64,000 bases of DNA from an uncultured Myxococcales bacterium (GCA_903924465.1 CAIYBN010000082.1:124001-188000), one strand, 5' to 3'. Positions 1 through 9,258 are shown, counted from the stretch's first letter. Numbers and translations: made by a program. The notes: generated by a model from the letters alone, not told the origin.

Positions 1-1052
1 CCGGGGAGGCAAATGCCGCCCCCGCAGTGGTCGCCGCTGGTGCAGGGATCGCCGTCGTCGCACGTCTGGCTGTTGGGCGTGTGCACGCAGCCGGTGAATT
101 TGGTGCAGCTGTCGTCGGTGCACACGCTGCCATCGTCGCAGGACGCCGCGGTGCCGGTGCATTTGTCCGCGGCGCAGGCGTCGTTGACCGTGCATGCGTC
201 GCCGTCGCTGCAAGGTGCGGTGTTCTGCGGATGGCTGCAGCCGGAAGCTCCGCCGCACAGGTCGTCCGTGCACGGGTCGCCGTCCTGGCACGTGCCTTCG
301 TCGGTCGCACCGTTGCAGTCGTTGTCGATGCCGTCGCAGGTTTCCGCGCTTGGTGTCAACGCGTTGCACAGGCTCAAACCGCTGGCCACGCACGTCCGCG
401 TGCCCTCGCACGTGTGCGTGCCACCGGTGACGCCACACACGGTCGACTTGCCGGCGTCCACCGCCCGCTGGCTGCAGATGCATTCCGCCACGGCGCCGCC
501 GCCGTCCACGTGCACGCACTGCTGCGCCTGGCCGCCCTCGATCCGGTCCACGCTGCGACACGCAAAGCCGCTGCCGCAATCGCCATCGCCGGTGCAAGGC
601 GCGCCGCAGAACGCGCCGATGTTGCCGTACTTGACGCACGCCGCACCGGGCAAGCCGTCGATCGCGCACTCGTTGGAATCCTTGAGGCAGGGTTCGCATA
701 AGTTGACGCGGCGTGGGATGCACAGCGGCTTGCCGTCCAGTGAACCGCAGCCCCAGCCGGCGGGGCAAGCCTCGGTCGCGCAGGAGCGCGCGCACGTTTT
801 GACGCCGGACTCGTCAGCCAGGCAGTGCTTGCTGCCGCATTCGGTATCGGTCGTGCACGTGCAGCCACCGCCACCCGGGCACGTCGCCGCCGCATCGCCG
901 CCATCGGTCTTCGCATCGGTCGTTGCCGTGACCTCGCCGGCCAGTGCGTCGCTGGCGTCGTCGGCTGGCGGAGTGGTCGCGGCAGGTGAACTGCACGCTG
1001 CGGCCATCAGCAGGCCGAGAAGCCACACGAATGCACACTTGCGAGTCACCAT
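1..1052 (-). CDS. Cys-repeat, MopE-motif lipoprotein (3' truncated by window edge)
   Basis: Exported Cys-rich protein of unknown function; only the first 350 codons lie in the window. It starts with an ATG at 1052 and a lipoprotein signal (LLMAAACSS), then an Ala/Asp linker and a Cys-rich body. A MopE-type motif CDGIDNDCNG is followed by at least four tandem units CQDGDPCTDDLC, CSDGDACTVNDAC, CDDGSVCTDDSC and CDDGDPCTSGDHC, alternating 12 and 13 residues; the frame stays open to base 1. The same alternating units occur in the proteins at 21671 and 35610. These repeats are common in surface lipoproteins of Myxococcota-like bacteria. It lies 91 bp downstream of the radical SAM gene on the same strand, so they may share a transcript. 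Function is not known. Confidence 0.85.
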   Translation of the reverse strand, partial: MVTRKCAFVWLLGLLMAAACSSPAATTPPADDASDALAGEVTATTDAKTDGGDAAATCPGGGGCTCTTDTECGSKHCLADESGVKTCARSCATEACPAGWGCGSLDGKPLCIPRRVNLCEPCLKDSNECAIDGLPGAACVKYGNIGAFCGAPCTGDGDCGSGFACRSVDRIEGGQAQQCVHVDGGGAVAECICSQRAVDAGKSTVCGVTGGTHTCEGTRTCVASGLSLCNALTPSAETCDGIDNDCNGATDEGTCQDGDPCTDDLCGGASGCSHPQNTAPCSDGDACTVNDACAADKCTGTAASCDDGSVCTDDSCTKFTGCVHTPNSQTCDDGDPCTSGDHCGGGICLP

Positions 1053-1143
1053 CGTTCCGTCTCGTCAGGCCGGTTGCCAGCCGCCCGCATCGTACCGGCG
1101 GGCGCGGGCCGCGACAAGCAAATGGCGGAAATGCCGGACCCGG

Positions 1144-2778
1144 TCAGCCGCCCGAATCAGCAGCCGCCGCGATCAGCCGCGCGAGGTCCGGAAACGTCTC
1201 AGCAAAACGCTGCTGACGCGCGCGATCCAAGGTCTGCGTATGCTGGACGAACATCGGCAGCGCCGCACTCCAGTCCTCGGCGTCCATCTGCGCCAGCATC
1301 GCCGAAAGACTCCGCCGCAGCGTCCGGTCGGCCGGCGGAGCCATGGCTTCAAAGCGACGACGCACCTCGACCTTGACCGAAACCGGCAAAACGCGCGGAT
1401 CCAGAAACTGCGCGCCGGACAGCGCGTTGATGCCGAGATGAAGTCGCTGCGTCTCGGCCCAAGCCACCAGTTCCGGCAATTGCAGAATCGACAGGGCACT
1501 GGGCGTTGCATTCACGTCGACACGCACGCGCGGGCCAACTCGTGTGAATTGCGCGATGTTTTCAAGCACCTGACTCCAACGAGCCGGATAGCGCAGATAC
1601 TCAAAATACGGCCCCATCCCGTCGAGGCTGACTTTCAGGCTGACGCCGAGAAAGTGCGGCCAAAGCTCCCTGGCGCGCCGGGGCAGCACGGTGCCATTGG
1701 TGGAGTAGCTGAGCTGCATGCGCTCCGCCGTGCCCTGCTTCACGTACAACGCCAAGAAATCAAAGTGTTCATCGCTCAGCAGCGGCTCCCCGCCCAGCCA
1801 CTCGACGTGCTCCACGGTCTGAAGGGGGCCGCTCGTGTGGGCAAAGAACACCGGCGTGTTTCTCAGCCAGTCTTCCGATTCGGGAACGTCGCCGCTTTGG
1901 CCCAACAGAGCAGCGAGATCCGGCGTCTCTCGCACCAATCTTGCATATTCATGCGCGATGGCCGAGCTTGAATCGCCACAACAAATGCGACAGCGCAGGT
2001 TGCACCGGGTGCTGGGATAGAGTGTCAGCGAGCGGAGCGTTGGCGTCGCGACGGTCTCTTCGAACGATCGGCTTGTCTCCGAGGCGTTGGCCACACGACG
2101 TTTGGACTCGCCTTGGTGCGCCTCAACCTCCCAACAGCGTTGGCACGCTGCCAACCGCTTGCCATCGCGCATGGCGTCCCGAATCTGCTGCAAATGAGCA
2201 CTGTTCCACACGGCCTCGGGCGTGGCATCGCCAACCGAAAACGGCAGCCCTTGGTCGTCGTGCAGCACCTCACCAAACAGACAGCAGGGGCGCAATTGTC
2301 CGTGCTGGTCGATATCCAGCGACGTGAACGGCAACGAACAGAACGACGGCGGCGAGGAATCAGCAGCCTTGCCTGGTTCCGGCAACGCCTGGCTTGGCTG
2401 CATGGCAGGCTGCACCAGTCCGAGCAGGACGCCGATGGGCTCGTCCCGCCCGGTCGCCAGCGCCGCTTCAGCCCATTCCAGGATGCGAGCGAGCGTGTGC
2501 TGTTTCCATGCGCCATCGGCGTCGTGGGTCGCCCAAGCGCCGCGATAACTGACTTGGGCATGGGTTGATTGTTGAAACGACTTCTCGGCATCCTGGCGTT
2601 CCGACACCGAAACCGACCACTCCGCGCCGTCGTCTGCGCGTCGCCAAGTCAGGTGCAATCTGCCACGGTCCGCGGCGCGCCATTGCGCAAAGGCCCAGCC
2701 CAAGCGCGCGCCTTCTTCGTTGAGTTCCGCCAGCGGTCCGCAATCGGGTGGCAATGAAACGCCCTGACCGGTCACCAT
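1144..2778 (-). CDS. Twitch-domain radical SAM protein
   Basis: Predicted radical S-adenosylmethionine enzyme with an extra N-terminal Fe-S (twitch) domain. About 140 residues of unknown fold come first. The twitch region follows: FCSLPFTSLD with C147, C165/C166 (PCC), then C212 and C215 with the downstream pattern E..GESKRR typical of N-twitch radical SAM proteins. The 4Fe-4S SAM cluster motif CNLRCRIC is at C259, C263 and C266, and WLGGEPLL and KVSLDGMG continue the core barrel. The substrate is unknown; relatives modify peptides or sugars. The ATG at 2778 gives 544 residues. It is followed by the Cys-repeat lipoprotein, but no short precursor peptide is evident next to it. The class is firm, the reaction is not. 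Confidence 0.85.
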   Translation of the reverse strand: MVTGQGVSLPPDCGPLAELNEEGARLGWAFAQWRAADRGRLHLTWRRADDGAEWSVSVSERQDAEKSFQQSTHAQVSYRGAWATHDADGAWKQHTLARILEWAEAALATGRDEPIGVLLGLVQPAMQPSQALPEPGKAADSSPPSFCSLPFTSLDIDQHGQLRPCCLFGEVLHDDQGLPFSVGDATPEAVWNSAHLQQIRDAMRDGKRLAACQRCWEVEAHQGESKRRVANASETSRSFEETVATPTLRSLTLYPSTRCNLRCRICCGDSSSAIAHEYARLVRETPDLAALLGQSGDVPESEDWLRNTPVFFAHTSGPLQTVEHVEWLGGEPLLSDEHFDFLALYVKQGTAERMQLSYSTNGTVLPRRARELWPHFLGVSLKVSLDGMGPYFEYLRYPARWSQVLENIAQFTRVGPRVRVDVNATPSALSILQLPELVAWAETQRLHLGINALSGAQFLDPRVLPVSVKVEVRRRFEAMAPPADRTLRRSLSAMLAQMDAEDWSAALPMFVQHTQTLDRARQQRFAETFPDLARLIAAAADSGG

Positions 2779-3236
2779 CGCGCGTTCCTCAGCCGCAGAG
2801 CTCCAAACCGGTTACCGCGCCGCATCTCCGCTCCACACATTGCCTGCAAAGGCACCGGCGGGCACTGCCGCATGGTCTGTCGAGTGTGCCGATGCCGCTG
2901 GAGGGCGTCAACAATTCCCGGCTCTTTTCAAGGTCATTCCGGCCGAATTCGGCCCACTCGCGGCGCCTTTTGGTCGCTCACGCATCTCCGGCGCGGGCGG
3001 ATCCAGCCAGAGCGGTTCACGCTCACGAGGATGACGCGATTGCGAAGAATCGCCGTGCGTCAACGCTCGGCGCGGTGGCAGTGACAAGTCACAAACAATC
3101 TTTCCATGTGCTTGCGCGCCGGAGTCCGCTGCTGCTTGCCGCAGCTTCGGCCTGGCGACCGCCTTGCAGCGCCGTCACCGCGGGCTACCTTGAGAAAGCG
3201 ATGGCCTCCGCTGCAGCGCCGCATCCAGGAGCCCAA
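2779..3236. other. 458-bp non-coding region with a 14-bp palindrome
   Basis: This gap separates the divergent radical SAM and DUF1003 genes. The reading frame of the DUF1003 gene stays open through it, but the translation is low-complexity and lacks domain character, and a good ribosome site exists only at 3237. It contains a perfect palindrome, GGCCGAATTCGGCC, at 2941-2954. No clear sigma-70 promoter, tRNA or terminator was found. Confidence 0.5.
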
Positions 3237-3854
3237 ATGACCCGATCCGTCCGTATCAATTCACTGCTTCGGCGCCTCTCGCTCCCGAATCGGCAGGATC
3301 ACCGCAGTCCGGTGGTCGATCCCGACCACAACGGTGTCGACGGCAACATCGACACGATTCTCGCCGCGTATCGTCACGCCGAACAGAAGATCAATCGCTC
3401 GCAGCGTTTCGTCGAGTATGTCAGCGACATCTTTGGTCGACCGGCCTATCTCGCGGCGATTCTTGGCGCCGTCGCGCTGTGGATTGCCGGCGATTCACTC
3501 GCCAACCACTTGTATGGTCACGGTTTCGACGCGCCGCCGTACTCCTGGCTGCAAGGCATTGTCACGTTGGCCGCGCTGCTGACCTCGACCGTTGTCCTCA
3601 TCAAGCAAGTCCGCATGAGTCGCGTGGACGCCGAGCGCGCGCACCTGGCACTGCAAGTCAACTTGTTGGCTGAGCAAAAAATCACCAAGGTGATTGAGTT
3701 GTTGGAGGAGCTGCGCCGCGACTTGCCGATGGTCAAGAATCGCGAGGATCCCGATTTGGCCGCGATGCAGCAGCCAGCTGATCCCGATGCCATGATGGTG
3801 ACGATTGCCGAGTGGCGTTCCGACACCGACCCAGGCTTGGTGATTCCGCAATAA
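3237..3854 (+). CDS. DUF1003 family membrane protein
   Basis: Inner-membrane protein of the DUF1003 family, function unknown. The N-terminal soluble part leads to two transmembrane helices, roughly residues 75-92 (AYLAAILGAVALWIAG) and 108-125 (LQGIVTLAALLTSTVVLI). An amphipathic C-terminal stretch follows (QVNLLAEQKITKVIELLEEL), which is the family hallmark. The ATG at 3237 was chosen because AGGAG lies 5 nt upstream; another ATG at 3201 is in frame but lacks such a site. The product is 205 residues, usual for the family. The gene stands alone between a long non-coding region and a convergent lipoprotein gene. Confidence 0.82.
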   Translation: MTRSVRINSLLRRLSLPNRQDHRSPVVDPDHNGVDGNIDTILAAYRHAEQKINRSQRFVEYVSDIFGRPAYLAAILGAVALWIAGDSLANHLYGHGFDAPPYSWLQGIVTLAALLTSTVVLIKQVRMSRVDAERAHLALQVNLLAEQKITKVIELLEELRRDLPMVKNREDPDLAAMQQPADPDAMMVTIAEWRSDTDPGLVIPQ

Positions 3855-3933
3855 CGGTTGGTCCGTGGATGGACGCGCGTTGGCAAGATGTATGGTGGAC
3901 AACGCACCCGTGGCGCGCGGTGATGACGTTCGG

Positions 3934-4866
3934 TTACTTCGTCCCGCCCTGAGGCGCCTCACACCGCACCTCCAACGACAAATCCACTTCGCCCACGACC
4001 CGGGTCACGGCGTCATGCAGTTCCATCAGGCGATCCGTGACCGCCGGGGCGTCCAAATCGCACTGGCCTTGGAAGTGGACCTGCAGCCGATGCTCCTGTT
4101 TGAGCCAGCGATTGCTGACGGCGGCCGCCAACGCGTGCTCCGTGAGGGATCGCACGGCCTCCGCGACCGCCAGACGCGCCAGGGGCACGTGGCGGGTGGC
4201 CACTTGGACCGGCGTCACGGCGCGGGCAATCAGGCACAGGTCGGATTCATCCTCGGGACTCGCCTGACCGTCGCCATCGGTGTCGTGACGGAGTAGGGCC
4301 GCGACAACACCGCCGGGCACGGTCGCCGCTGACTGGAAGGAAACGGGCGTGACGGTCACGATGGGCACCGGACCGCCGCGGGTGAGCTCCGATAGCGTCT
4401 CGCCGGTCTTGTCCGTCCGCACCAACCAGTTCTGACCTTGCGGCACGTGAATCAGCCGCATCCCGTCCGGGGGCTGCGGCTGGCTCGGCTCGTCCAAGGG
4501 CGTGGCATCGAGCGCCAAGCCGGTCTCGCTGTCGACCGGATCGGCGACGATCACGCTCGCACCGGTCGGCAACATCACGGCGACGCGCAGCCAATGGCCG
4601 TCTTCGGCCTGCTCCGTCAGCTCCAGCCGGTCGGTATCCGCGTGCCACCACAAGCTGTGCCGCGCGGCGCCGGGCAACGGGTAACAATACGCGCCGGTCA
4701 GCAGCGCCTCGGCCACGGCATCCTCGGGAAGCCGCTCGCCCGCGGCGATTTGCGTGTGCGGCTGTTCGACGGCCTTGGGCATTTCGTCGGCGGGCAGCAC
4801 GATCGGCCGCTCGCGCCGGCAGGCGACGACCGAGAGCAGCAGCAGGAGAAGAAAGGACTGCCGCAT
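3934..4866 (-). CDS. Hypothetical lipoprotein
   Basis: Unrecognised 310-residue protein with a clear lipoprotein signal: a Leu run and SVVAC with the acylated Cys at residue 16. The mature part contains short beta-rich stretches and two regions resembling repeats of a small domain (for example WWHADTDRLELTEQAEDG and LLRHDTDGDGQASPED), the latter with a DTDGDG calcium-loop-like pattern. It starts 3 bp after the stop of the aminotransferase gene at 4870-6138, so the two are almost certainly cotranscribed. No catalytic motif is visible. It is likely a periplasmic or outer-membrane-anchored accessory protein. Confidence 0.75.
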   Translation of the reverse strand: MRQSFLLLLLLSVVACRRERPIVLPADEMPKAVEQPHTQIAAGERLPEDAVAEALLTGAYCYPLPGAARHSLWWHADTDRLELTEQAEDGHWLRVAVMLPTGASVIVADPVDSETGLALDATPLDEPSQPQPPDGMRLIHVPQGQNWLVRTDKTGETLSELTRGGPVPIVTVTPVSFQSAATVPGGVVAALLRHDTDGDGQASPEDESDLCLIARAVTPVQVATRHVPLARLAVAEAVRSLTEHALAAAVSNRWLKQEHRLQVHFQGQCDLDAPAVTDRLMELHDAVTRVVGEVDLSLEVRCEAPQGGTK

Positions 4867-4869
4867 GCG

Positions 4870-6138
4870 CTAGGTATGTTCCGCAATCATCGCCGCCAGG
4901 CGGTCCATCCCGTCGCGAACGACCTGCGCTTCCGGCCCGAAAGACAGCCGCACGTAGGATTTCAGCCGCGAAGGAATGTGGCTGCGGCGCTTGCCGGGGT
5001 TGACGTCAAAAAATTCACCCGGCACCACGATGACCTGTTTCTCCAGTGCGGCGCGGAAGAACGCGTGGCCGTCCTGCAAGCTCGGCGGCAGGTTCTCCAG
5101 GCCGACGAAGCAGTAAAAGGCGCCGAGCGGCACGTGATCCAGCACAAGGCCCAGCTCGCGAATTTTCTCCAGCATCATCCAGCGCTTCTCGGCGAACGCC
5201 TTTTGGATGGCGAAGGCCTCGCGGTCGGCATGCGCGCGCTCCAACAACGGCAGCGCCGCGCGTTGCATCGGATGCGGCGGGCCGCCGTCCAGGAAGCTGC
5301 CCGCGGACGTCAGGCGCTCGACCACGTCCTTCGGACCCACAGTCCAGGCCAAGCGAAAGCCCGGGTAGCGCCAGTTCTTGGTCAGGCCATCGACCAAAAT
5401 GACCGGATCCTCGTTCACATCCTCGACAAACCGCGCCGCACTGGTCGACGCCCCTTCGCTGGCGGCCGCGGCATCGTACAAGTAGTGGCTGTAGAATTCG
5501 TCGAGAATCAGCGCACAGCCCAACTTGCGCGACGTCTCGACCCACGCGCGCATGTCCCGGCCGCGCACGACCTGGCCGGTGGGATTGCACGGGTTGGACA
5601 GCAGAATCGCGCCCAAGCCTTTGCCGACAATCTCGGCGCGGAGCCGTGCAGGCGACAGGGCAAAGCCTTCCGCGGGGTCCAGGACAATCGGAATCGGCAC
5701 AAAAGCCCGGAAGATGCCGAGCAACTCTTCATAGGCCGTGTAATCCGGCAGCAAGTGCCCGAGGTGACCATTGCCCAGCGTGGCCAACACCCGCGTCAGC
5801 GCCGTCCGGCCACCTGCCGAGATGGCGACATTTTCCGCCGTGTACTGGCTCGGCAGGCCCTTGCGGTACCGCGCGTTGTAGAGCGCAGCCACCGCTTCGC
5901 GCAACTCCAACAAGCCGCCGACGGGCCCGTACTCATGGCTCGCCGGATCGACGTCAATGTGGTGGACGCGTTCCGTACAACCGGGCAACTCGCCCGTCTC
6001 CGGTGCGCCCTGGCCCAGATTGGCCCAGCCCGCCTTGCCATACGCAAAGCCCCGCTCCGCGGCTTCCGCCATCACGTAGATCACCCCGGTCCGCGGAACC
6101 GGGCGAAAGATATCGTGCTGATCGTGCATATCCATCAT
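4870..6138 (-). CDS. Class I/II PLP-dependent aminotransferase
   Basis: Fold-type I aminotransferase, cytosolic. Landmarks are the N-terminal Ala/Gly-rich AYGKAGWANLGQGAPETGEL, the Asn/Pro motif SNPCNPTGQ, the cofactor-binding Asp/Tyr segment LILDEFYSHYLYD and the Schiff-base lysine in VDGLTKNWRYPGFRLAW. The substrate amino acid cannot be read from sequence; the family includes aspartate, alanine and kynurenine transaminases. Start codons are ambiguous: ATG at 6138, 6135 or 6129, or a longer frame to 6192. The 6138 start gives 422 residues, usual for the family. The next gene (lipoprotein) follows after 3 bp. A second, unrelated-looking aminotransferase lies at 6898. Confidence 0.85.
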   Translation of the reverse strand: MMDMHDQHDIFRPVPRTGVIYVMAEAAERGFAYGKAGWANLGQGAPETGELPGCTERVHHIDVDPASHEYGPVGGLLELREAVAALYNARYRKGLPSQYTAENVAISAGGRTALTRVLATLGNGHLGHLLPDYTAYEELLGIFRAFVPIPIVLDPAEGFALSPARLRAEIVGKGLGAILLSNPCNPTGQVVRGRDMRAWVETSRKLGCALILDEFYSHYLYDAAAASEGASTSAARFVEDVNEDPVILVDGLTKNWRYPGFRLAWTVGPKDVVERLTSAGSFLDGGPPHPMQRAALPLLERAHADREAFAIQKAFAEKRWMMLEKIRELGLVLDHVPLGAFYCFVGLENLPPSLQDGHAFFRAALEKQVIVVPGEFFDVNPGKRRSHIPSRLKSYVRLSFGPEAQVVRDGMDRLAAMIAEHT

Positions 6139-6237
6139 GTGCCAACGGAAACGGAGCGCCAGGAGCGGCGGCAAGGGCGCGAATGGCAACACTGAAGGGG
6201 CTGCGGGTCAAGGGCTGAATCGGAACTCGGCAATTTC

Positions 6238-6744
6238 CTATTGCGCTGGCGCAATCTGCATGTGGGAAGCGATGGCTTCCGTGCGTTTGACGTCGTCCGG
6301 CGAAACGCGAACGACCTGATCACTGCCGGCGAGCGAAAAGATGAGGCCGCGATCCCCGGTTACGGTCGCCGTGCCAACCTGGACTTCATCGCGCAGGATG
6401 CGGAACTGGTTCGGACCGTTGGGAATCAAGCGCAGGGCCACGCCGTTGTGCTCCACGCGAATCGAGCCGTCGGGCAGCGTTTCGGGATGCAGGCTCGCGA
6501 CGGGATTGGAGCCGGTCCAGAACTCGATGGTGTTCAGAATGAAGAAGTCGCCCGCGAACAGGAGCTCGTAGGCCGGAATGATCCACAAGCCCCACATCAC
6601 AATTTCCTTCACGAACTTGTTGCCGAACGAATCGTTCCAGCCATACAGCTTGCGCGTCAGTTCAAACTTGCCAAAGCAGCCGGTGGTGAAACTGGCCAGC
6701 GCGAGCGCTGTAACCAACATGAAAATACGGGTGTTCTTGCGCAT
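6238..6744 (-). CDS. DUF3332 domain lipoprotein
   Basis: Small (168 residues) lipoprotein of the DUF3332 family, function unknown. The start at 6744 has AGGAG 7 nt upstream; the frame extends further upstream but without a signal-like N-terminus. The signal peptide MRKNTRIFMLVTALALASFTTGC ends at the lipobox TTGC. The next segment, GKFELTRKLYGWNDSFGNKF, is characteristic of the family and is followed by a hydrophobic segment, VMWGLWIIPAYELLFAGDFFILN. Relatives are found near envelope genes. It is transcribed toward the aminotransferase at 4870-6138 and divergently from the one at 6898. Confidence 0.8.
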   Translation of the reverse strand: MRKNTRIFMLVTALALASFTTGCFGKFELTRKLYGWNDSFGNKFVKEIVMWGLWIIPAYELLFAGDFFILNTIEFWTGSNPVASLHPETLPDGSIRVEHNGVALRLIPNGPNQFRILRDEVQVGTATVTGDRGLIFSLAGSDQVVRVSPDDVKRTEAIASHMQIAPAQ

Positions 6745-6897
6745 GAGAAGTCTCCTGTGAAGGGAAGCACGGTGTCGCCCGAATGGGCTCGAGCAGCGAG
6801 TGTGCGAATTCCCGGCCTCGACGGCAAGGGCATGCGCGAGTAGAATCCCGGGCCCGCTGCGCAAACGCGACGGCATTGAACGCAACACGAGGATCTC

Positions 6898-8181
6898 ATG
6901 AGCGACTGGTTGGATTCCGGAATTTCCCAGATGGCAGGCACCCTGCGCGGGTCATCGATCCTGGCGATTGCCGGGCAAGTGCGCGCGCTGGTGGCTTCCG
7001 GCAAGCAGGTGTCCAATCTGACGATTGGCGATTTTGAGCCCAAGGAATACCCGCTGCCCAAGAAGCTGGTCGACGGCACGATTGCCGCGCTCCACGCCGG
7101 GCATAGCAACTACCCGCCGGCCAACGGGATTCTGGAGCTGCGAACCGCGGTGCAAGCGATGTACAAGGATCGCTGCGGTCTGGACATCGCGCTGGATCGC
7201 ATCCTGATCGCCGGTGGCGCGCGGCCGCTGCTGTATGGCGCGTATCGGGCGATTGTGAATCCGGGTGAAAAGGTCCTGTATTCCGTGCCTTCGTGGAACA
7301 ACAACCACTACGTGCATCAGGTGGGCGGCGTGCCGGTCGAGATTGAAGTGGGCCCGGAGGACAATTTCTTCCCGCGGCTCGAAGCGATCGCGCCGCATCT
7401 TCACGACGCCGCGCTGATCGTCCTGAATAGCCCGCAGAATCCGTCGGGTACGTGCATCGATGAGGCGACGCTGAAGCAGCTTTGCGACGCGATCGTCGGC
7501 GAGAACGAGCGCCGCAAGACGGTGGGCCAGCGGCCGCTGATGATGATTTATGACCAGATCTACTGGATGCTGACCTTTGGCAAGACGCAGCACTTCGATC
7601 CGCTGCGCGTGCATCCGGGCATGGCGGACTACGTCGTCTACATCGATGGAATTTCCAAGGCTTTCGCGGCGACGGGCCTGCGCGTGGGTTGGTCGATCGG
7701 GCCGGCGCGGCTGATTGAAGCGATGAACAAGGTGATCGGCCACGTCGGCGCGTGGGCGCCCAAGCCGGAGCAGGTGGCGACGGCGCATTTGCTGCGCGAT
7801 GCCGCAGCGGTGGACGAATACCTGGCATTCATCCGCTCGGCGGCGGAACAGCGGCTGACGCTGCTCTACAACGGCATCACGGCGCTGGCCAAAGAGGGCC
7901 TGCCGGTGCGCGCGCTGCAGCCGCAGGGCGCGATTTACCTGTCCGCGGAGTTTGCGCTGCGTGGCTGGAAGGATGGCGAACGCGTGCTGGAAACGCCAGA
8001 CCAGGTGCGCAAGTGGCTGCTCGATGAAGCGGGCTTTGCCATCGTGCCGTTTGACGCGTTTGGCACGCATGACGCGCTGGACTGGTATCGGCTGTCGGTC
8101 GGCGCGATCAGCGTGCCGGACATCGAAGCGCTGCTCGTGCGCTTGGGTACCGTGCTGAAGCGGCTCAAGCGCCCGGCCTGA
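6898..8181 (+). CDS. Class I/II PLP-dependent aminotransferase
   Basis: Second fold-type I transaminase, 427 residues. Features are NYPPANGILELR near the N-terminus, LNSPQNPSGT, the cofactor segment MMIYDQIYWMLTF and the PLP lysine in YIDGISKAFAATGLRVGW. It resembles aspartate-type aminotransferases but lacks the diagnostic features of LL-diaminopimelate aminotransferase, so a role in lysine synthesis, although dapB is two genes downstream, is only a possibility. Its stop codon (8179-8181) directly abuts the next gene's ATG at 8182 and dapB follows after 1 bp, so these three genes form one operon. Confidence 0.86.
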   Translation: MSDWLDSGISQMAGTLRGSSILAIAGQVRALVASGKQVSNLTIGDFEPKEYPLPKKLVDGTIAALHAGHSNYPPANGILELRTAVQAMYKDRCGLDIALDRILIAGGARPLLYGAYRAIVNPGEKVLYSVPSWNNNHYVHQVGGVPVEIEVGPEDNFFPRLEAIAPHLHDAALIVLNSPQNPSGTCIDEATLKQLCDAIVGENERRKTVGQRPLMMIYDQIYWMLTFGKTQHFDPLRVHPGMADYVVYIDGISKAFAATGLRVGWSIGPARLIEAMNKVIGHVGAWAPKPEQVATAHLLRDAAAVDEYLAFIRSAAEQRLTLLYNGITALAKEGLPVRALQPQGAIYLSAEFALRGWKDGERVLETPDQVRKWLLDEAGFAIVPFDAFGTHDALDWYRLSVGAISVPDIEALLVRLGTVLKRLKRPA

Positions 8182-9258
8182 ATGACCGAGCCGAGGCAAG
8201 CCATGACCGCGCCGTGGTTGTTCACTTGCCGTCACACGTTTGAGTCGACCCTGCTGGCGGAAATGCGCCACCTGCAGCTGCCGCTGATGCGCGCGGTGGA
8301 ACTGGCGCCGGGGCTGCTGCGGGTCGATCTGCCGCCGGAGACGCCGATCTTGGCGGCTAATCCCGCGTATGCGCTGCAAATTCTGCCGAATGCGACGGAA
8401 GTCTTCGCGCCGTCGATTCGCGCGCTGGCGTTGCCCATCGCCGAGGCGTTGCGCGTCGCGTTGGACGGCCAGCCCGGAACGTGGGATCTCCATGCGCTCG
8501 TGCCGGGGCAGCTCAAGGGCAATCCCAAACCGCCGATGCGGCGACGGGCGGACCTGATTCGCGACGCCGTGCTGGAGCGCTTGAAGGACACGGCGCGCTG
8601 GGCGCTGAAGCGGCGCGTGGCGGGTGGCCGGCAGCTGGCGGTGTTGGCGCAGTTCGTGCTGCTGGATGAAGGTCAGCTGTGGTTCGCCGTGACGCCAGTC
8701 CAGACGTTGCAGGACGGCGCGACCTGGCCGGCGACCTTGCCCGCGGGTCTCGCGGACGTGCCGGACGACGACATCGCGCCGGCGTCGTCGTACCGCAAGC
8801 TGGTCGAGGCGTTTGCGTGTCTCGATCGCGCGCCGCAACCGGGCGACGCGTGTGTGGATCTGGGCGCATGCCCGGGTGGGTGGACGCGCGTGCTGCTGCA
8901 ACACGGTGCCGACGTAACGGCCGTGGATCGCGCGCCGCTCGCGCCGCATCTGATGGCGGATCCGCGCGTGACGTTTCTGCCAGCCGATGCGTTCGCCTTT
9001 CGGCCGCCCCAACCCGTGGCCTGGCTGGTCTCCGATGTCATTGCTTTTCCCGAGCGGGTAGGCGAACTTCTGGCAGGCTGGCTGCCATCGCAGCTCTGCG
9101 AGCGCTTTGTGGTGCAAATCAAGTTCAAAGGCGAACCGGATTGGCTCGCAGTCGAGGCCGCCAAATGGGTTGCGACCGATGCCGGGTACCGAGTTGTGGC
9201 GCGACATTTCTTCAATGACAAGAATGAACTGACCCTGATGGGCGGGCGAGGAGACTGA
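8182..9258 (+). CDS. RlmM/FtsJ-like rRNA 2'-O-methyltransferase
   Basis: Predicted SAM-dependent RNA ribose methyltransferase. The C-terminal half has the SAM-binding motif DLGACPGGW (residues 226-234) and the full K-D-K-E catalytic tetrad of the RrmJ/FtsJ class at K206, D285, K314 and E349. The N-terminal 180 residues look like the THUMP-type RNA-binding part of RlmM (E. coli RlmM methylates C2498 of 23S rRNA), although similarity there is weak. The length of 358 is close to RlmM. Start is ATG 8182 or ATG 8203. It is coupled to the upstream aminotransferase and, by a 1-bp gap, to dapB. Confidence 0.82.
   Translation: MTEPRQAMTAPWLFTCRHTFESTLLAEMRHLQLPLMRAVELAPGLLRVDLPPETPILAANPAYALQILPNATEVFAPSIRALALPIAEALRVALDGQPGTWDLHALVPGQLKGNPKPPMRRRADLIRDAVLERLKDTARWALKRRVAGGRQLAVLAQFVLLDEGQLWFAVTPVQTLQDGATWPATLPAGLADVPDDDIAPASSYRKLVEAFACLDRAPQPGDACVDLGACPGGWTRVLLQHGADVTAVDRAPLAPHLMADPRVTFLPADAFAFRPPQPVAWLVSDVIAFPERVGELLAGWLPSQLCERFVVQIKFKGEPDWLAVEAAKWVATDAGYRVVARHFFNDKNELTLMGGRGD

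Noticed and set aside
2748..3236. Long N-terminal extension of the DUF1003 gene
   Set aside because: Low-complexity Pro/Arg/Ser-rich translation, absent from the family; the AGGAG-supported ATG at 3237 fits.
4438..6195. Plus-strand reading frame of 585 codons across the aminotransferase and lipoprotein genes
   Set aside because: It runs antisense to two well-supported genes; the translation has no recognisable domain and reflects GC-rich third positions.
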